Part shown: one piece after another, positions 29,613 to 38,896 of the stretch
How positions within the stretch are numbered: the first letter of the stretch is position 1
How the letters are laid out: each line of letters opens with the position of its first letter
Origin: Bog-473 sp963807775
GTDB lineage: Bacteria; Actinomycetota; Acidimicrobiia; Acidimicrobiales; RAAP-2
Assembly: GCA_963807775.1 (NCBI GenBank)
Contig: CAWECY010000005.1
Location: 310,001 to 374,000 of the forward strand
Length of the DNA stretch: 64,000 nt
Direction of reading: 5' to 3'
Made by a program: the position numbers and the translations under genes
Notes under the pieces: model-generated
Database searches by the model: none
Told to the model about the DNA's origin: nothing
Seen by the model: the letters and a program-made list of their open reading frames with translations, nothing else

Positions 29613-30833
29613 TCAGGCGATGGGGACGGAGATGATCTCGGGAACGGGGAGCTCCGGACCCTCCGAGGCCGGGGCGCACGGGCGTGAGGCCCGCCTAGGT
29701 GCTCGAGTCCAAGGGCTGCTAGGCCCACGGTCACCGCGCACACCCGTCATTGGACTCGGCGCCGGAGAAGGGCTGGAGCGCGCGCGTAGACGGCGCTCCA
29801 GCGGGGTTTCGACGTATCGGTACAGCGCCGCAGCCAAGGCGATGGTGATGCCCGACGCGACGAACCCATTGACGATGGCGCCCGCTGTTCCCAGATTCCC
29901 GGTCTCCGAGTGGTACATGACGGTGAGTACGGACCAATGGATCAAATAGATGGCAAACGACCATACGCCGAGGCGCACCAACGGTCGGCTGCTCCACATA
30001 GTGCGCTGCCCGGCCTGGTCGGCCTGGGCTGCGGCGCCGATCAGGATCATGAACGGTACGACCGTCACCGCCACGTCCCGAAAGGCCGGCGGAGCCCAGC
30101 CAGCGCCCAGGTACGCCCCGAGCGCCACCAGGCCGGCCACACGTAAGGGGAAGCGCGGCCAGCGCCCGTCGGCTACCTCCAGAGCGAGGAGCATGCCGAG
30201 GCCGAATTCGAGCAGGCGAGTCGGCGGGAAGAAATACAGAGCCCAAAAACGGATCGAGCCCCCGTCGGTCGGAGCGCACACGACGGCCACGGCGAAGATG
30301 CCGACCACCATCGCTGCCATGGCCACGCGCCTTTGTCGGGGACTCATGCGCAGGATGACCACGAGCAATAAGGGGAAGAGGGCGTAGAAAAAGGCCTCGC
30401 ACCCTAGCGACCAGCTGGGGTTGTTCATCGCTGGCGGGTTGGTGAGGTGTGGGAACCATGGCTCGATGAGAACCAGGGCCGCCGTGGCCGGCCAGATGCC
30501 GGGCCGTTCGGCGTAGGCGACAAGGAGGATTCCCATCAGACACCAGGTGAGGACCTGCAGCGGGACGATGCGGGCGAACCGTCGACGGTAAAACGCGCCC
30601 GAGGCGTCGCCGCCGCGGTGCGACCACGTGAGGACGAACCCGCTCAGGATGAAGAAGAACGAAACGCCTGTGGGGCCCTGGATGAACACGTGGGTCATCG
30701 CCGCATATGGCCCCTTTAAGTAGAAGAAACCTTCGAAGTGAAAGCCGAACACGACCAAGGCGGCGGCGAATCGCATACCTGTCAGTGAATCAAGTCGCGC
30801 CCGCGCTTGACCCGGCAGCAAGTCAGCCCTCAC
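29613..30833 (-). CDS. Acyltransferase 3 family membrane protein (OafA/YrhL-like)
   Basis: An intact integral membrane acyltransferase of about 406 residues. The family start RLDSLTGMRFAAALVVFGFHF carries the conserved His. Then come GPTGVSFFFILSGFVLTWSH, FYRRRFARIVPLQVLTW (the R-x-x-R loop), NNPSWSLGCEAFFYALFP and a last helix in FAIYLIHWSVLTVMY. About ten membrane helices are visible. These enzymes O-acylate surface sugars or antibiotics with acetyl or longer acyl groups. GTG 30,833 is the nearest start before the conserved N-terminus. The gene opens the polysaccharide locus and faces the transposase remnant at 30,960. Confidence 0.85.
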   Translation of the reverse strand: MRADLLPGQARARLDSLTGMRFAAALVVFGFHFEGFFYLKGPYAAMTHVFIQGPTGVSFFFILSGFVLTWSHRGGDASGAFYRRRFARIVPLQVLTWCLMGILLVAYAERPGIWPATAALVLIEPWFPHLTNPPAMNNPSWSLGCEAFFYALFPLLLVVILRMSPRQRRVAMAAMVVGIFAVAVVCAPTDGGSIRFWALYFFPPTRLLEFGLGMLLALEVADGRWPRFPLRVAGLVALGAYLGAGWAPPAFRDVAVTVVPFMILIGAAAQADQAGQRTMWSSRPLVRLGVWSFAIYLIHWSVLTVMYHSETGNLGTAGAIVNGFVASGITIALAAALYRYVETPLERRLRARSSPSPAPSPMTGVRGDRGPSSPWTRAPRRASRPCAPASEGPELPVPEIISVPIA

Positions 30834-30959
30834 GGACGGGGAACGATGTCCGATGGACTCACTTGCGGATCCGCGGGCGTGAGGGAGTCGAAACGCCGGG
30901 CGGCGCCGGTGTGTCCCGTGTGGCGTTACTGGCGAGCAGGTCACCATCGGTCTGGCCTC

Positions 30960-31620
30960 GGTCGAAGAAGACCAGGTCATGGCGCAGAACGCCCGCCGCT
31001 CCCTGCCGGCCGGCATCGGGGCTCGGGGCGAGCCAAGCCCTCGTCGAGGCGACGGTCGCCTTCTTCGAGCAGGTGATTGCCCAGACCAAGGTCCGGTCTC
31101 GGGATCGGTGCCCGATGGATCGAGGCGGGTCGTATCCCTCCACGACACCGATGCCCGGCCCATGAGAAAGGGTCGACTCGGTCGCCCCGTCGAGTTCGGC
31201 CACAAAGGCCAGGTCCTCGACCACTCGGATGACATCGTGCTCGACCACGAGGTCATGATCGGCTATCCCTCCGACGCCACGCTTCTCACGCCGGCCATCG
31301 GCACGTCATCGAGTTGTTTGGACGCATCCCGAGGGCGGCGACCGCCGATCGAGGCTACGGCGAGGCCAGCGTGCAAGATGAACTCTCTGAACTCGGCGTC
31401 ACGAGGGTCGTCATCCGCAGACGAGGCCGAGCGAACGCCGAGCGCCGCAAGCTCCAGACTTCGAACGCTTTGTGAAGCTGGTCAAGTGGTGCACGGGATC
31501 AGAAGGACGCATCGCCCACCTCAAGCACTCCTGGGGCTGGAGCCGCCGCACCCGCATCGACGCTCGCGCACGTGGTGCTGGGGGGGGTGGGCGTCGTCCC
31601 TATTCGGCTCCTGGGCCCCG
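30960..31620 (+). pseudogene. Decayed DUF772-type transposase remnant
   Basis: Pieces in changing frames match the C-terminal half of the transposase at 39,971-41,473: EQVIAQTK, RVVSLHDTDARPMRKGRLGRPVEFGHKGQV, DIVLDHEVMIGYPSDATLLTPAIG, ATADRGYGEASVQDELSELGVTRVVIRRRGRANAERRK and LVKWCTGSEGRIAHLKHSWGW. The N-terminal half is missing, and at least three frame changes and several substitutions separate it from the intact copy. This looks like real decay of an older related element rather than read error alone. Confidence 0.72.
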
Positions 31621-31675
31621 ACACCGAAGAGGGTCCCGGCAACGCCACTGAGGCGACCACAACGGGAGCGTCGTC

Positions 31676-32455
31676 GTGAGCGCGCCGGCTCCGGTCATCT
31701 CGGCCGAGCTGAAGACAGTGCTGCGGCCGTCAAGCTCGGCAGCTGCCTCGGCACCCTCCCCGAACGTCTCGCCCTGGCCAACGCACGCAGCATGGGACAC
31801 GCCGATTTCATCGAGTTGGTCCTGGCCCGACGAGGTAACCCGACGCGAGACCTCGTCGGCTGACCTGGGGCCGCGCCGCGGGGCTCGGCCCCGACATGGT
31901 GCTCGAAAACTGGGACGAGGCGACCAAGGTCAACTTCGACCGCGCTGTCTGGGACGAGCTGTGCTCGTTGCGCTTCGTCGACGCCGGGCACAACGTGATG
32001 ATCATGGGACCCGTCGGCGTCGGCAAGACCTCATGGCCTCCGCCCTCGGGCACGCGGCGGTGCGCTGTCGCCGCAGCGTGGTGTTCTGCCGGGCCGACAT
32101 GCTGCTCAAGCGGCTCCGGGCCAGCCAACTGGACAACTCGCATGACGCCGAGATGCGCAAGCTGATGCGTCGACCTCCTGATCCTCGACGACTTCGCCCT
32201 CCAGGCGCTCGACACCCTCGACACCGCCGACATCTAGGAGCTGGTCGTCGAGCGTCACCGGGCCGCCTCGACGCTGGTGACTTCCAACCGCGAGCCCATC
32301 GAGTGGATCGGCCAGATGGCCGATGCCCACTTGGCCCAGTCCGCCATCGACCGTCTCCAGTCGGCGGCCTACGAGCTCGTCTTCGACGGCGAGTCCTACC
32401 GCAAGCTCCAAAAGTCTGGGCTCGACGTCGGCACGACGACCCCGCGGGCTACTCG
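31676..32455 (+). pseudogene. Decayed IstB-like ATPase of an IS21-type element
   Basis: Reading across frames gives the IstB order: LGSCLGTLPERLALANARSMGHADFIELVL, FVDAGHNVMIMGPVGVGKT (Walker A), FMASALGHAAVRCRRSVVFCRADMLLKRLRA, DLLILDDFALQALD (Walker B), then an in-frame TAG where the family has a Tyr (DTADI-stop-ELVVERHRAASTLVTSNREP), and IDRLQSAAYELVFDGESYRKL. At least two frame breaks plus the nonsense codon make it inactive. It is only distantly similar to the istB at 41,678. No istA partner or terminal repeats remain. Confidence 0.75.
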
Positions 32456-32634
32456 TCGGCGAAGGAGGTCTTGACGCTCCTCACACAGCCGTCATCATCG
32501 GCTTGCCGACGCTGCAAACACTGGAAGTGATCCCTGCAGATTAACGGAAGGGCGGTCCTTCAGCGTGGCGGGCGACACCAGACGGGCCAAGCGGCCCGCG
32601 TTGCAATTGCTCTCTGTTCGCGCCCATTATTGGG

Positions 32635-33503
32635 ATGTTATTCTGCGTTGTGTCCCGTAGGAACAACTTGGCCAAGCTGCCCGACTATCTGGTTATCGGC
32701 GCGGCCAAATCGGGAACGACGACACTGGCCTCGTACTTGAGAGCTCATCCTCAGGTGTTCATGCCGGCGGCGAAGGAGCTCCGCTTCTTCAACCTAGAGG
32801 ACAACTACAGGCGCGGCCCGGAGTGGTACAGCCGTCAAATTCAGGGGTTCTGTCGGTTCCCTCCGCATCGGCGAGGCCACTCCCGAATACATGCACGTGC
32901 CAGCATCGGCTCAACGAATTGCCGCGCTCATCCCTGGGGTACGACTAATCGCTATCCTGCGCAACCCTGTCGACCGTGCGTATTCGGCCTACCAGCACGT
33001 GGTGGGATGGGGAGCCAAGCCCCCCCCTTTTGATGAAGTCGTCGCGTCCGTATCGCAGCTGCCGGACGCTGACAGCAACCCGTATCTGTGGGGTAGTCGG
33101 TACCTGCCTCAACTGCAAGAGTTCCGGAAGCATTTCACGAACGAGCAGATGCTCGTGCTCTTATTCGAAGACCTGAGACGGGAGCCTCTGTCCACCTTCT
33201 ATCGCGTATGCGACTTTATCGGCGTGGTTCAGTTTCAGCCAAGGGACATTGGTGTCGTCCACAATCAATCTCGTCGATATCGGTCGGTGAGGGCACGTCT
33301 TCTCATGGAGCGAGTCTGGGCCTCGATGCCACATAACCTGATGAGGAGACTCGATCAGCTCAATTGTGCCGGTTCGGTATCCGCCTATGAAATCCGAGAC
33401 CCGGCGCCACCTGTACGATCTGTTTGCAGCCGAGAACGCCGAGCTAGGCGACTGGCTGAATTTGGACCTGTCAGCATGGACTGCTCTACCTGACGCGCCA
33501 TGA
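32635..33503 (+). CDS. PAPS-dependent sulfotransferase, frameshifted
   Basis: The PAPS 5'-phosphosulfate loop is in YLVIGAAKSGTTTLASYLRAHPQVFMP, and the 3'-phosphate site in LIAILRNPVDRAYSAYQH, the hallmarks of bacterial cytosolic sulfotransferases. QMLVLLFEDLRREPLSTFYRVCDFIGV is the family C-terminal signature. Breaks occur near 32,850 and 33,385. In the last frame the protein ends DWLNLDLSAWTALPDAP at TGA 33,501-33,503, overlapping the glycosyltransferase ATG as ATGA. ATG 32,635 and GTG 32,650 are both possible starts. It likely sulfates a sugar of the surface polymer built by this locus. Base composition is less GC-rich than the neighbours, a sign of transfer. Confidence 0.8.
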
Positions 33504-34735
33504 CACGGAACGATCTCACAACGTCGCCGCCGGTTGGGGTCGTCGAGCCTCCCGCTGAACTCCGATACGTCGACCCGGGCGAGACGAGCCGGCTCCGGGT
33601 GACGATTACTCATGCCTTCGCCTTCTCAGAAGTTCTGCGCGGCGGCGAGCGCTATATGCGCGATCTTGCCAGGACGTTGGCCGATCGCGGCCACCGTGTC
33701 GAGATTGTGGCCGGGACCTTCGGACGGACCAGGGTAGAAAATGACAACGGTGTCGTCACTCGCCTGGTCCGTCATCGCACTCCCGCACGTGCGGGGCAGC
33801 TAGGGGTCACGGATGCAGAAGCGTTCGGGTTGAGGGCGGCGAGCGTGCTTCTGCGGCACCGGCCACAGGTCGTGCACGCGCTGGTCCCGAGCGCTGCTCT
33901 GGCGGCTCGGCTCACCACCCGGCCGACCGTCTTCTCCGTCATCGGACATCCGGTGGCGGAGCAGCTGCCGACTTCGGCAGTTCAACGCCGTCTGTTGTTC
34001 GCTGCGGGTCGGCGCAGCACCGTTGTGTCCGGGGCGAGTCTGGCCTCGGCCACCGCAGCATCGAGAATGTTCGGACGGCCCACCGTCGTCCTTACCCCCG
34101 GGGTGCGATTGGAGGAGTTTCCCGCCGAGCTCGCCCCCCGGGTTGGGCCTCCCGTACTGCTATTCGCCAGCTCGATCGCAGACCGTCGGAAGCGGGCCGA
34201 CCTGGCCATCGCCTCGTTTGCCCTGGTGCGGTACCGGCATCCGTCCGCCCGTCTCGTGCTCATGGGCGAAGGGGACCCCACCTGGGCGTTCGAGGCCGCC
34301 GGCGTTGACGCGGAGGTCAGGGGGGCGGTCGATCTCGTCGGCGGGGTGCCACCCGAACAGGTCTCAGCTCAATACCGTCGGGCGACGGTCACGCTGCTGC
34401 CCGCGGAGTACGAGGCGTTCGGGATGGTGCTGATCGAGTCCCTCGCCAGCGGCACCCCCGTTGTGTGTGCCGACAGCGGCGGCATGCCAGAGATCGTGGC
34501 CGACCCATCGGTCGGCAGGGTCGTGCCCCGCCAGGACGCCGAAGACGTCTCAAGAGCGCTCCTCGAGGCAATCACGATGGCGGCTTCTCCTGGCACCCCT
34601 TCACGCTGCCGGCAGTGGGCGACCCAGTGGTCTTGGGATCGCGTCGGAGATCGTCACGAGGCGCTCTATCGTTCTCTCGTAGGAGGATGGCCGGCTAGTG
34701 ATCCGTCTCTGAAAAAGCCTGGCGGGCTGCGGTAA
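33500..34735 (+). CDS. Glycosyltransferase family 4 (GT-B retaining)
   Basis: An intact 411-residue protein. VTITHAFAFSEVLRGGERYMRDLARTLADRGHRVEIVAG is the GT4 acceptor-domain start, and ADRRKRADLAIASFALVRYRHPSARLVLMGEG the nucleotide-domain start. EAFGMVLIESLASGTPVVCADSGGMPEIV is the E-x7-E nucleotide-sugar motif. It presumably transfers a sugar from an NDP- or GDP-sugar during polysaccharide assembly. It is translationally coupled to the sulfotransferase through an ATGA overlap, so glycosylation and sulfation probably act on the same polymer. The 3' end is close to the IS630-like remnant. Confidence 0.88.
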   Translation: MTRNDLTTSPPVGVVEPPAELRYVDPGETSRLRVTITHAFAFSEVLRGGERYMRDLARTLADRGHRVEIVAGTFGRTRVENDNGVVTRLVRHRTPARAGQLGVTDAEAFGLRAASVLLRHRPQVVHALVPSAALAARLTTRPTVFSVIGHPVAEQLPTSAVQRRLLFAAGRRSTVVSGASLASATAASRMFGRPTVVLTPGVRLEEFPAELAPRVGPPVLLFASSIADRRKRADLAIASFALVRYRHPSARLVLMGEGDPTWAFEAAGVDAEVRGAVDLVGGVPPEQVSAQYRRATVTLLPAEYEAFGMVLIESLASGTPVVCADSGGMPEIVADPSVGRVVPRQDAEDVSRALLEAITMAASPGTPSRCRQWATQWSWDRVGDRHEALYRSLVGGWPASDPSLKKPGGLR

Positions 34736-34739
34736 CTCC

Positions 34740-35117
34740 ATGCCAGTGATGATTGCGGAGCCTTTGACCATGTCGCGCAGCGACCGAACTGAGTTCGAAC
34801 GCATGGCGCGCTGGACGTCGTCACCGCACCGCACCGTGCGTCAAGCGAAAGCGTTGCTCTCGGCGGCCGACGACGTAGCGAACGAGGAGATCGCGAGGCG
34901 TTCTGAGGTTGATGCCGGCGCGGTGCGTCGATGGCGTCGACGCTTCGAAGAGCGAGGGGTGGCAGATGTGGGGGTGATCGCCAAAGGCCGAGGCCGCAAG
35001 TCCTGGCTGCCCGAAGGCACCGTGGCCGCGGCCCAGAGACGCGCCCACTCAGACGCACTTCGTCTGCCAAGCGCTCATTGGACCAGCCAGGCGAGCGCTA
35101 CCACGGCTGCCACCTAG
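34740..35117 (+). pseudogene. N-terminal remnant of an IS630-type transposase
   Basis: The frame codes for a helix-turn-helix region (TVRQAKALLSAADDVANEEIARRSEVDAGAVRRWRRRFEERG, then GVIAKGRGRKSWLPEGTVA) like the DNA-binding N-terminus of IS630 transposases. It differs from the neighbouring intact transposase. It degrades into unrelated residues and stops at 35,117 with no catalytic DDE part. The remnant abuts the left end of the intact IS630 element. Confidence 0.65.
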
Positions 35118-35134
35118 TGACCTGAGTCGGAAAT
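35117..35134 (+). repeat. Left terminal inverted repeat of the IS630-type element
   Basis: GTGACCTGAGTCGGAAAT pairs with the right end with 17 of 18 identical positions. Confidence 0.85.
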
Positions 35135-35196
35135 CAATGAGTAGGTAACGCAACCATCGCGCGTTCTCGTCGTCATAAGCGACGATGGGAGGCGCC

Positions 35197-36281
35197 ATGC
35201 CGAGTCCGTTCCTTGAGCCACTCGAGTTGACCGACGACGAACGCTCAACACTGCAGCGATGGAGCCGTCGGCCAAAGAGTTCGCAGGCGCTGGCCTTGCG
35301 CTGCCGGATCGTGCTCGAGGCAGCCGAGGGCAAGAGCACCAGTGCCGTGGCGCGTGATCTCGGGATCTCGCTCAACACCGCCCGAAAATGGCGCACTCGG
35401 TTCCTCGTCGATCGCCTCGAGGGACTCCACGACGAGCCCCGTCCCGGTGCGCCGCGCACGATCGACGACGACGACGTCGAGACCCTGATCGTCAAGACGC
35501 TCGAGGAGACACCAGCCGATGCCACCCACTGGTCGACCCGCTCGATGGCCAAGGCGACGGGTATGAGCCAGTCGGCGGTGTCGCGGATCTGGCGGGCCTT
35601 CGGGCTCAAACCCCACCTGGTCGAGACCTTCAAGCTCAGCCCCGACCCTCTCTTCGTCGAGAAGGTGCGCGACGTCGTCGGCCTCTACGTCAATCCGCCC
35701 GAGGGGGCGCTCGTGCTCTGTGTGGACGAAAAGACCCAGGTCCAGGCGCTCGATCGCACGTCGCCGGTCCTCCCGCTGCGTCCAGGTCTCCCAGAGCGGC
35801 GCACCCATGATTACGAGCGCCATGGCACGACCAACCTCTACGCCGCCCTGACGTGGCCTCGGGGCACGTCATCACCGATATGACAGAGCGCCACCGAGCC
35901 GTTGAGTTCCGCCGCTTCTTGAACCTGATCAACCGCAACGTGCCCGAGGACCTCGAGGTCCACCTCGTCGTCGACAACGTCTCGACGCACAAGACGCCCG
36001 AGATCAAGCGCTGGCTCCTGCGCCATCCGCGCTTTCACCTGCATTTCACGCCCACCTACAGCTCGTGGATCAATCTGATCGAGCGCTGGTTTGCCGAGCT
36101 CACCGCCAAGTGGCTTCGGCGCGGCACCCATCGCTCGACCAAAGAGCTCGAAGCCTCCATTACCCAATGGGTCGCTCACTGGAACGAAGATCCCAAGCCC
36201 TTCGTCTGGCACAAGAGCGCCGATGAAATCCTCGAGACGCTCTCTACGTACTGCGCGCGGATATCCGACTCAGGTCACTAG
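35197..36281 (+). CDS. IS630 family transposase, one frameshift
   Basis: ATG 35,197 follows GGAGG at good spacing. The N-terminal helix-turn-helix part is SAVARDLGISLNTARKWRTRFL, with a second helical domain THWSTRSMAKATGMSQSAVSRIWRAFGL. The DDE catalytic residues are Asp in LVLCVDEKTQ, Asp in HLVVDNVSTHKT and Glu in WINLIERWFAEL. One base is missing near 35,852 (the second frame resumes in the conserved VASGHVITDMTERHR), most easily explained as a read error; the site is not an A/T slippery run of the kind used for programmed frameshifting. Restored length is about 360 residues, which is normal. Confidence 0.88.
36261..36278 (-). repeat. Right terminal inverted repeat of the IS630-type element
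   Basis: On the minus strand it reads GTGACCTGAGTCGGATAT; the single difference from the left end is at position 16. The transposase stop codon TAG is formed by the target TA plus the flanking G. Confidence 0.85.
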
Positions 36282-36592
36282 GGCAACTTGACAAAGGAAT
36301 GGAAGAGTACCCTGGTGTGCCGGGACAGCTCGTCAGCGAGCGTTGCCAACGGCACGAAGCCCGGCGTGTAGTACCAAATGCGGAGGCTGTAGGGGCGAAC
36401 CAGATCTGCCTCGAATGTCCGCTCAGCGTGCTGCATCGTTAAGATGTCGAACAGGAGCCCGGAGGTGCATGCCGCGAGCAAAAGCTCGATGACAGTGCGG
36501 CCACTGAGTATCCACGCAATTCGCCGGCTGATCAGCGATGGACAGGCGAAAGGGAGTTCATCCCCTGGCCACAACCGGGGCGGGCGGGGCAA
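36278..36592 (-). CDS. Possible small hypothetical protein at the edge of the IS element
   Basis: This frame (104 codons) contains a plausible hydrophobic segment (TVIELLLAACTSGLLFDIL) and a non-random C-terminus (YSLRIWYYTPGFVPLATLADELSRHTRVLFHSFVKLP). Its stop codon straddles the right IS630 end but would also exist in the empty site. It overlaps the end of the methyltransferase by 35 bases. It may be the remnant of a gene cut by earlier rearrangements. Weakly supported. Confidence 0.35.
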   Translation of the reverse strand: MPRPPRLWPGDELPFACPSLISRRIAWILSGRTVIELLLAACTSGLLFDILTMQHAERTFEADLVRPYSLRIWYYTPGFVPLATLADELSRHTRVLFHSFVKLP

Positions 36593-37614
36593 ATGATCCC
36601 TCGCGTGTCACCAAATGCTCCAAATCCGTCTGGCGGTTCATAGCGGAAGCGGATTGGCGAGCGATCACCTGCATCCGGTCCCGCAGGTTTGGGGCGATTG
36701 GTCGGTCGGCGACCCCAAGCTTCTCAAGCCCGGTGAGCAGAGCACGCGACACGGCGGGCGCGTATCCGCTGACCCGTTCGGCGTAGTAGCGGACCGTGAA
36801 GACTTTCGTATGCGTATCGACTTCGAGCAAGTCGAAACCGGCCTGCTGGAGAAGCCGTGTCAGCGAGCCGCGGGTGAAGTACTGCAAGTGCATCGGCAGC
36901 ACTGACCACCAGCGCTGACCGAGCACCCCCGCCAGGCGCGAACCGGCGTCCGGGACCGTCAGGTAGAGCAACCCCTCTGGGACGAGGAGCTGGCGAACCG
37001 CGGTCAGCGCGCCGGCAGGGTCCTCAAGGTGTTCGAGAACATCGGTCATTACGATCACGTCCACGCTACGGTCGGGGAGTCCGGTGTCGCCGAGCTCACC
37101 CACCGTCACGTCGAGTTCCTCATTCCGCGCGACGCCTGCCGCCCAATTCGAGGGTTCCACCCCGAACGTCCGCCAGCCGCGGAGCTGCAAGCAGGAACTC
37201 GCCGGTCCAGCACCCCACGTCGAGCAGGGTCCCCGGGGACTCGGAGACCGCCCCCGGGGCGCGGTGCCGCTCGATTCGGCTGAGCGTGCGCCGGGCAGTG
37301 TCGAGCCGGCCCTCCCTTTCGTGGAGCGTCACGGGGTCCTCGGCTTCGGCGTACGCCGTGGAAACTTGCGAAGCGTCCACCGTGTTTGCCAGCGACCCAT
37401 GGCCGCACCGAGCGCAGGCAGCTACCAGCCCGGGCGACTGGCCGAAGTCGAATGTGGCGGGCCGAAACGACTCCGCCCTAACCCCGCACTCACCCGCGGC
37501 ATTTTTCGACGACGTGTACCTCCGCACACGTGCGGAGTTGCCGCAGACCGGGCAGCGACCTAACGACGAAGCCGTGGAGTTTTTGGCACCCGAAGTTTCC
37601 AGCCAGCCGAGCAT
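36558..37614 (-). CDS. SAM-dependent methyltransferase with N-terminal zinc-ribbon-like part, one frameshift
   Basis: The N-terminal part has two CxxC pairs (RCPVCGN and ACARCGH) as in sugar and polyketide C-methyltransferases. The Rossmann SAM motif is GTLLDVGCWTGEFLLA, interrupted by a break near 37,195. Next come GWRTFGVEPSNWAA, DVIVMTDVLEHLEDP and LLYLTVPDAGSRLAG, then a C-terminal part ending PPAPVVARG at 36,558. The start is uncertain: the open frame runs without a stop from the upstream oxidase, and ATG 37,614 is the last candidate before the Cys motif. It probably methylates a sugar of the locus polymer. Confidence 0.75.
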
Positions 37615-38896
37615 GAGATCGACGGCCTCGCGCGCCAGGACGATTCCGTCGTTCATCCCGCGATCATGAGGGTAGATCTGGGCGGTCGTGGCGACGTAGA
37701 GGCCTTCGAGCTGGCTCGCAAGTGGGGGGATGCGCCCCGAGTGCCCGAGCTGTACGAGCGGAGCGGCGTAGGGGGCGCGGGAAGACATGACGAGCGATGA
37801 CGTCAGCGGGGGCGACGGCTGGGAACCGGCGGAGAAGGTCGGCCACCCACTCGTCGGCGACCGTCTCCGGGTCGGTCTGGGTGATGAGCTCCCCATCGGT
37901 GTGATAGCGGGCGAGGTATACGATGTGTCGGCCGTAGTCCGACACGGGGAGAAGGTTCGTGTGCTCGACGATGGCCCCGTACGGTGCCGAGGCGTCGCAG
38001 ACGTTTGTCCAGTAGACGCCCGTCAAGGGGCGGGAGAGCTCGAGGATGACACAGGTCACGCCGAGCCGGCCCGTGGCGGTCCACCGGGGGTCGGCATGCT
38101 CGGGCGGGACCAGGCGGGCCAGAGCCGGAAGGCCACCGGTCCACAGCACAGCGTCGGCCGAAAGGTCGCCCCTATCGGTCACCACTCCGCTCACAGCGCT
38201 GCCTTCGAGGCTCAGGTCGAGCACGCGGCAGCCCAGTTGGACGTCGACTCCCTCCTCGACGAGCTGTTTTTCCAGCCTTTCGAACATCTGAGCGAAGCCG
38301 CCCCTCAGGTAGCCCAGCCGCTCTCGCCCGCTGTGGTCGTGTGCTCCACGTCGCTGGTCGAAGCGGCCCCACATCCAGGCAGCGGGCACATCCTGCCACG
38401 CGGTGCCGAACTTGCTGCGCAGCAGGGGCTGCCATACGACTTCTGTCGCTGTCACACCACACATCTGCGACAGCCAGTCGCAGGCGCGGATGCCGTCGAG
38501 CGTTCGCCAGTCCCGGCTCCGGGCCATCCGCAGACCCCCGGTGCCAAGCCTGACGCGGTCCACGAAGGACAGCGGTTCGAAGGCCATCACGTCGCGCGGC
38601 GTGGTGAAAGGCCAGACCCGGTCCCCGATCAGGACTCCCACAGAGCTCGGGAGGAAAGACAGCTGGTCGGCGAGACCAAGTTCACCCAGGAGCCCCTGGA
38701 CGGCGGTCTCCTGCGGGAAGATGTGGTGGTAGAAGCGCTCGATAGGAACTCCACCTACGGCGAAGCTCGTGACCAGTCCCCCCAGCTGTTCGCCAGCCTC
38801 GAGGATGGTGACCTGTGTGCCCGACCGGGCCAGCTCTAGGGCTGCACTGGCACCGCCGATCCCCCCGCCGATGACACAGACAGTTGGCCGGCTCAT
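37600..38896 (-). CDS. FAD-dependent oxidoreductase (protoporphyrinogen oxidase / UDP-galactopyranose mutase-like)
   Basis: The start TVCVIGGGIGGASAALELARSGTQVTILEAGEQLGGLVTSF is a classic FAD fold of the amine-oxidase superfamily. GVPIERFYHHIFP, PLLRSKFGTAWQDVPAAWMWGRF and LGYLRGGFAQMFERLEKQL are features of the NAD(P)/FAD proteins found in polysaccharide loci. After a break near 37,790 the C-terminal flavin motif GLYVATTAQIYPHDRGMNDGIVLAREAVDLM completes the fold. The exact stop is not seen: the frame continues into the methyltransferase, so the end given is approximate. ATG 38,896 overlaps the GT2 stop (ATGA). The reaction is unknown; it probably modifies a nucleotide sugar or lipid carrier sugar. 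Confidence 0.8.

Larger units (their letters stand above)
35117..36278 (+). mobile_element. IS630-type insertion sequence flanked by TA
   Basis: The element is 1,162 bases between inverted ends and carries one transposase gene. A TA dinucleotide lies directly outside each end (35,115-35,116 and 36,279-36,280), the target duplication known for IS630/Tc1-like elements. The restored empty site reads CC-TA-GG. The ends and target duplication are clean, so insertion is recent compared with the decayed elements at 30.9-32.5 kb. Confidence 0.85.

Noticed and set aside
35852..35883. Programmed frameshifting in the IS630 transposase
   Set aside because: The break is not at an A6, A7 or similar slippery run; a single missing G in a CTGGACG context explains it, and the same kind of break occurs in unrelated genes nearby.
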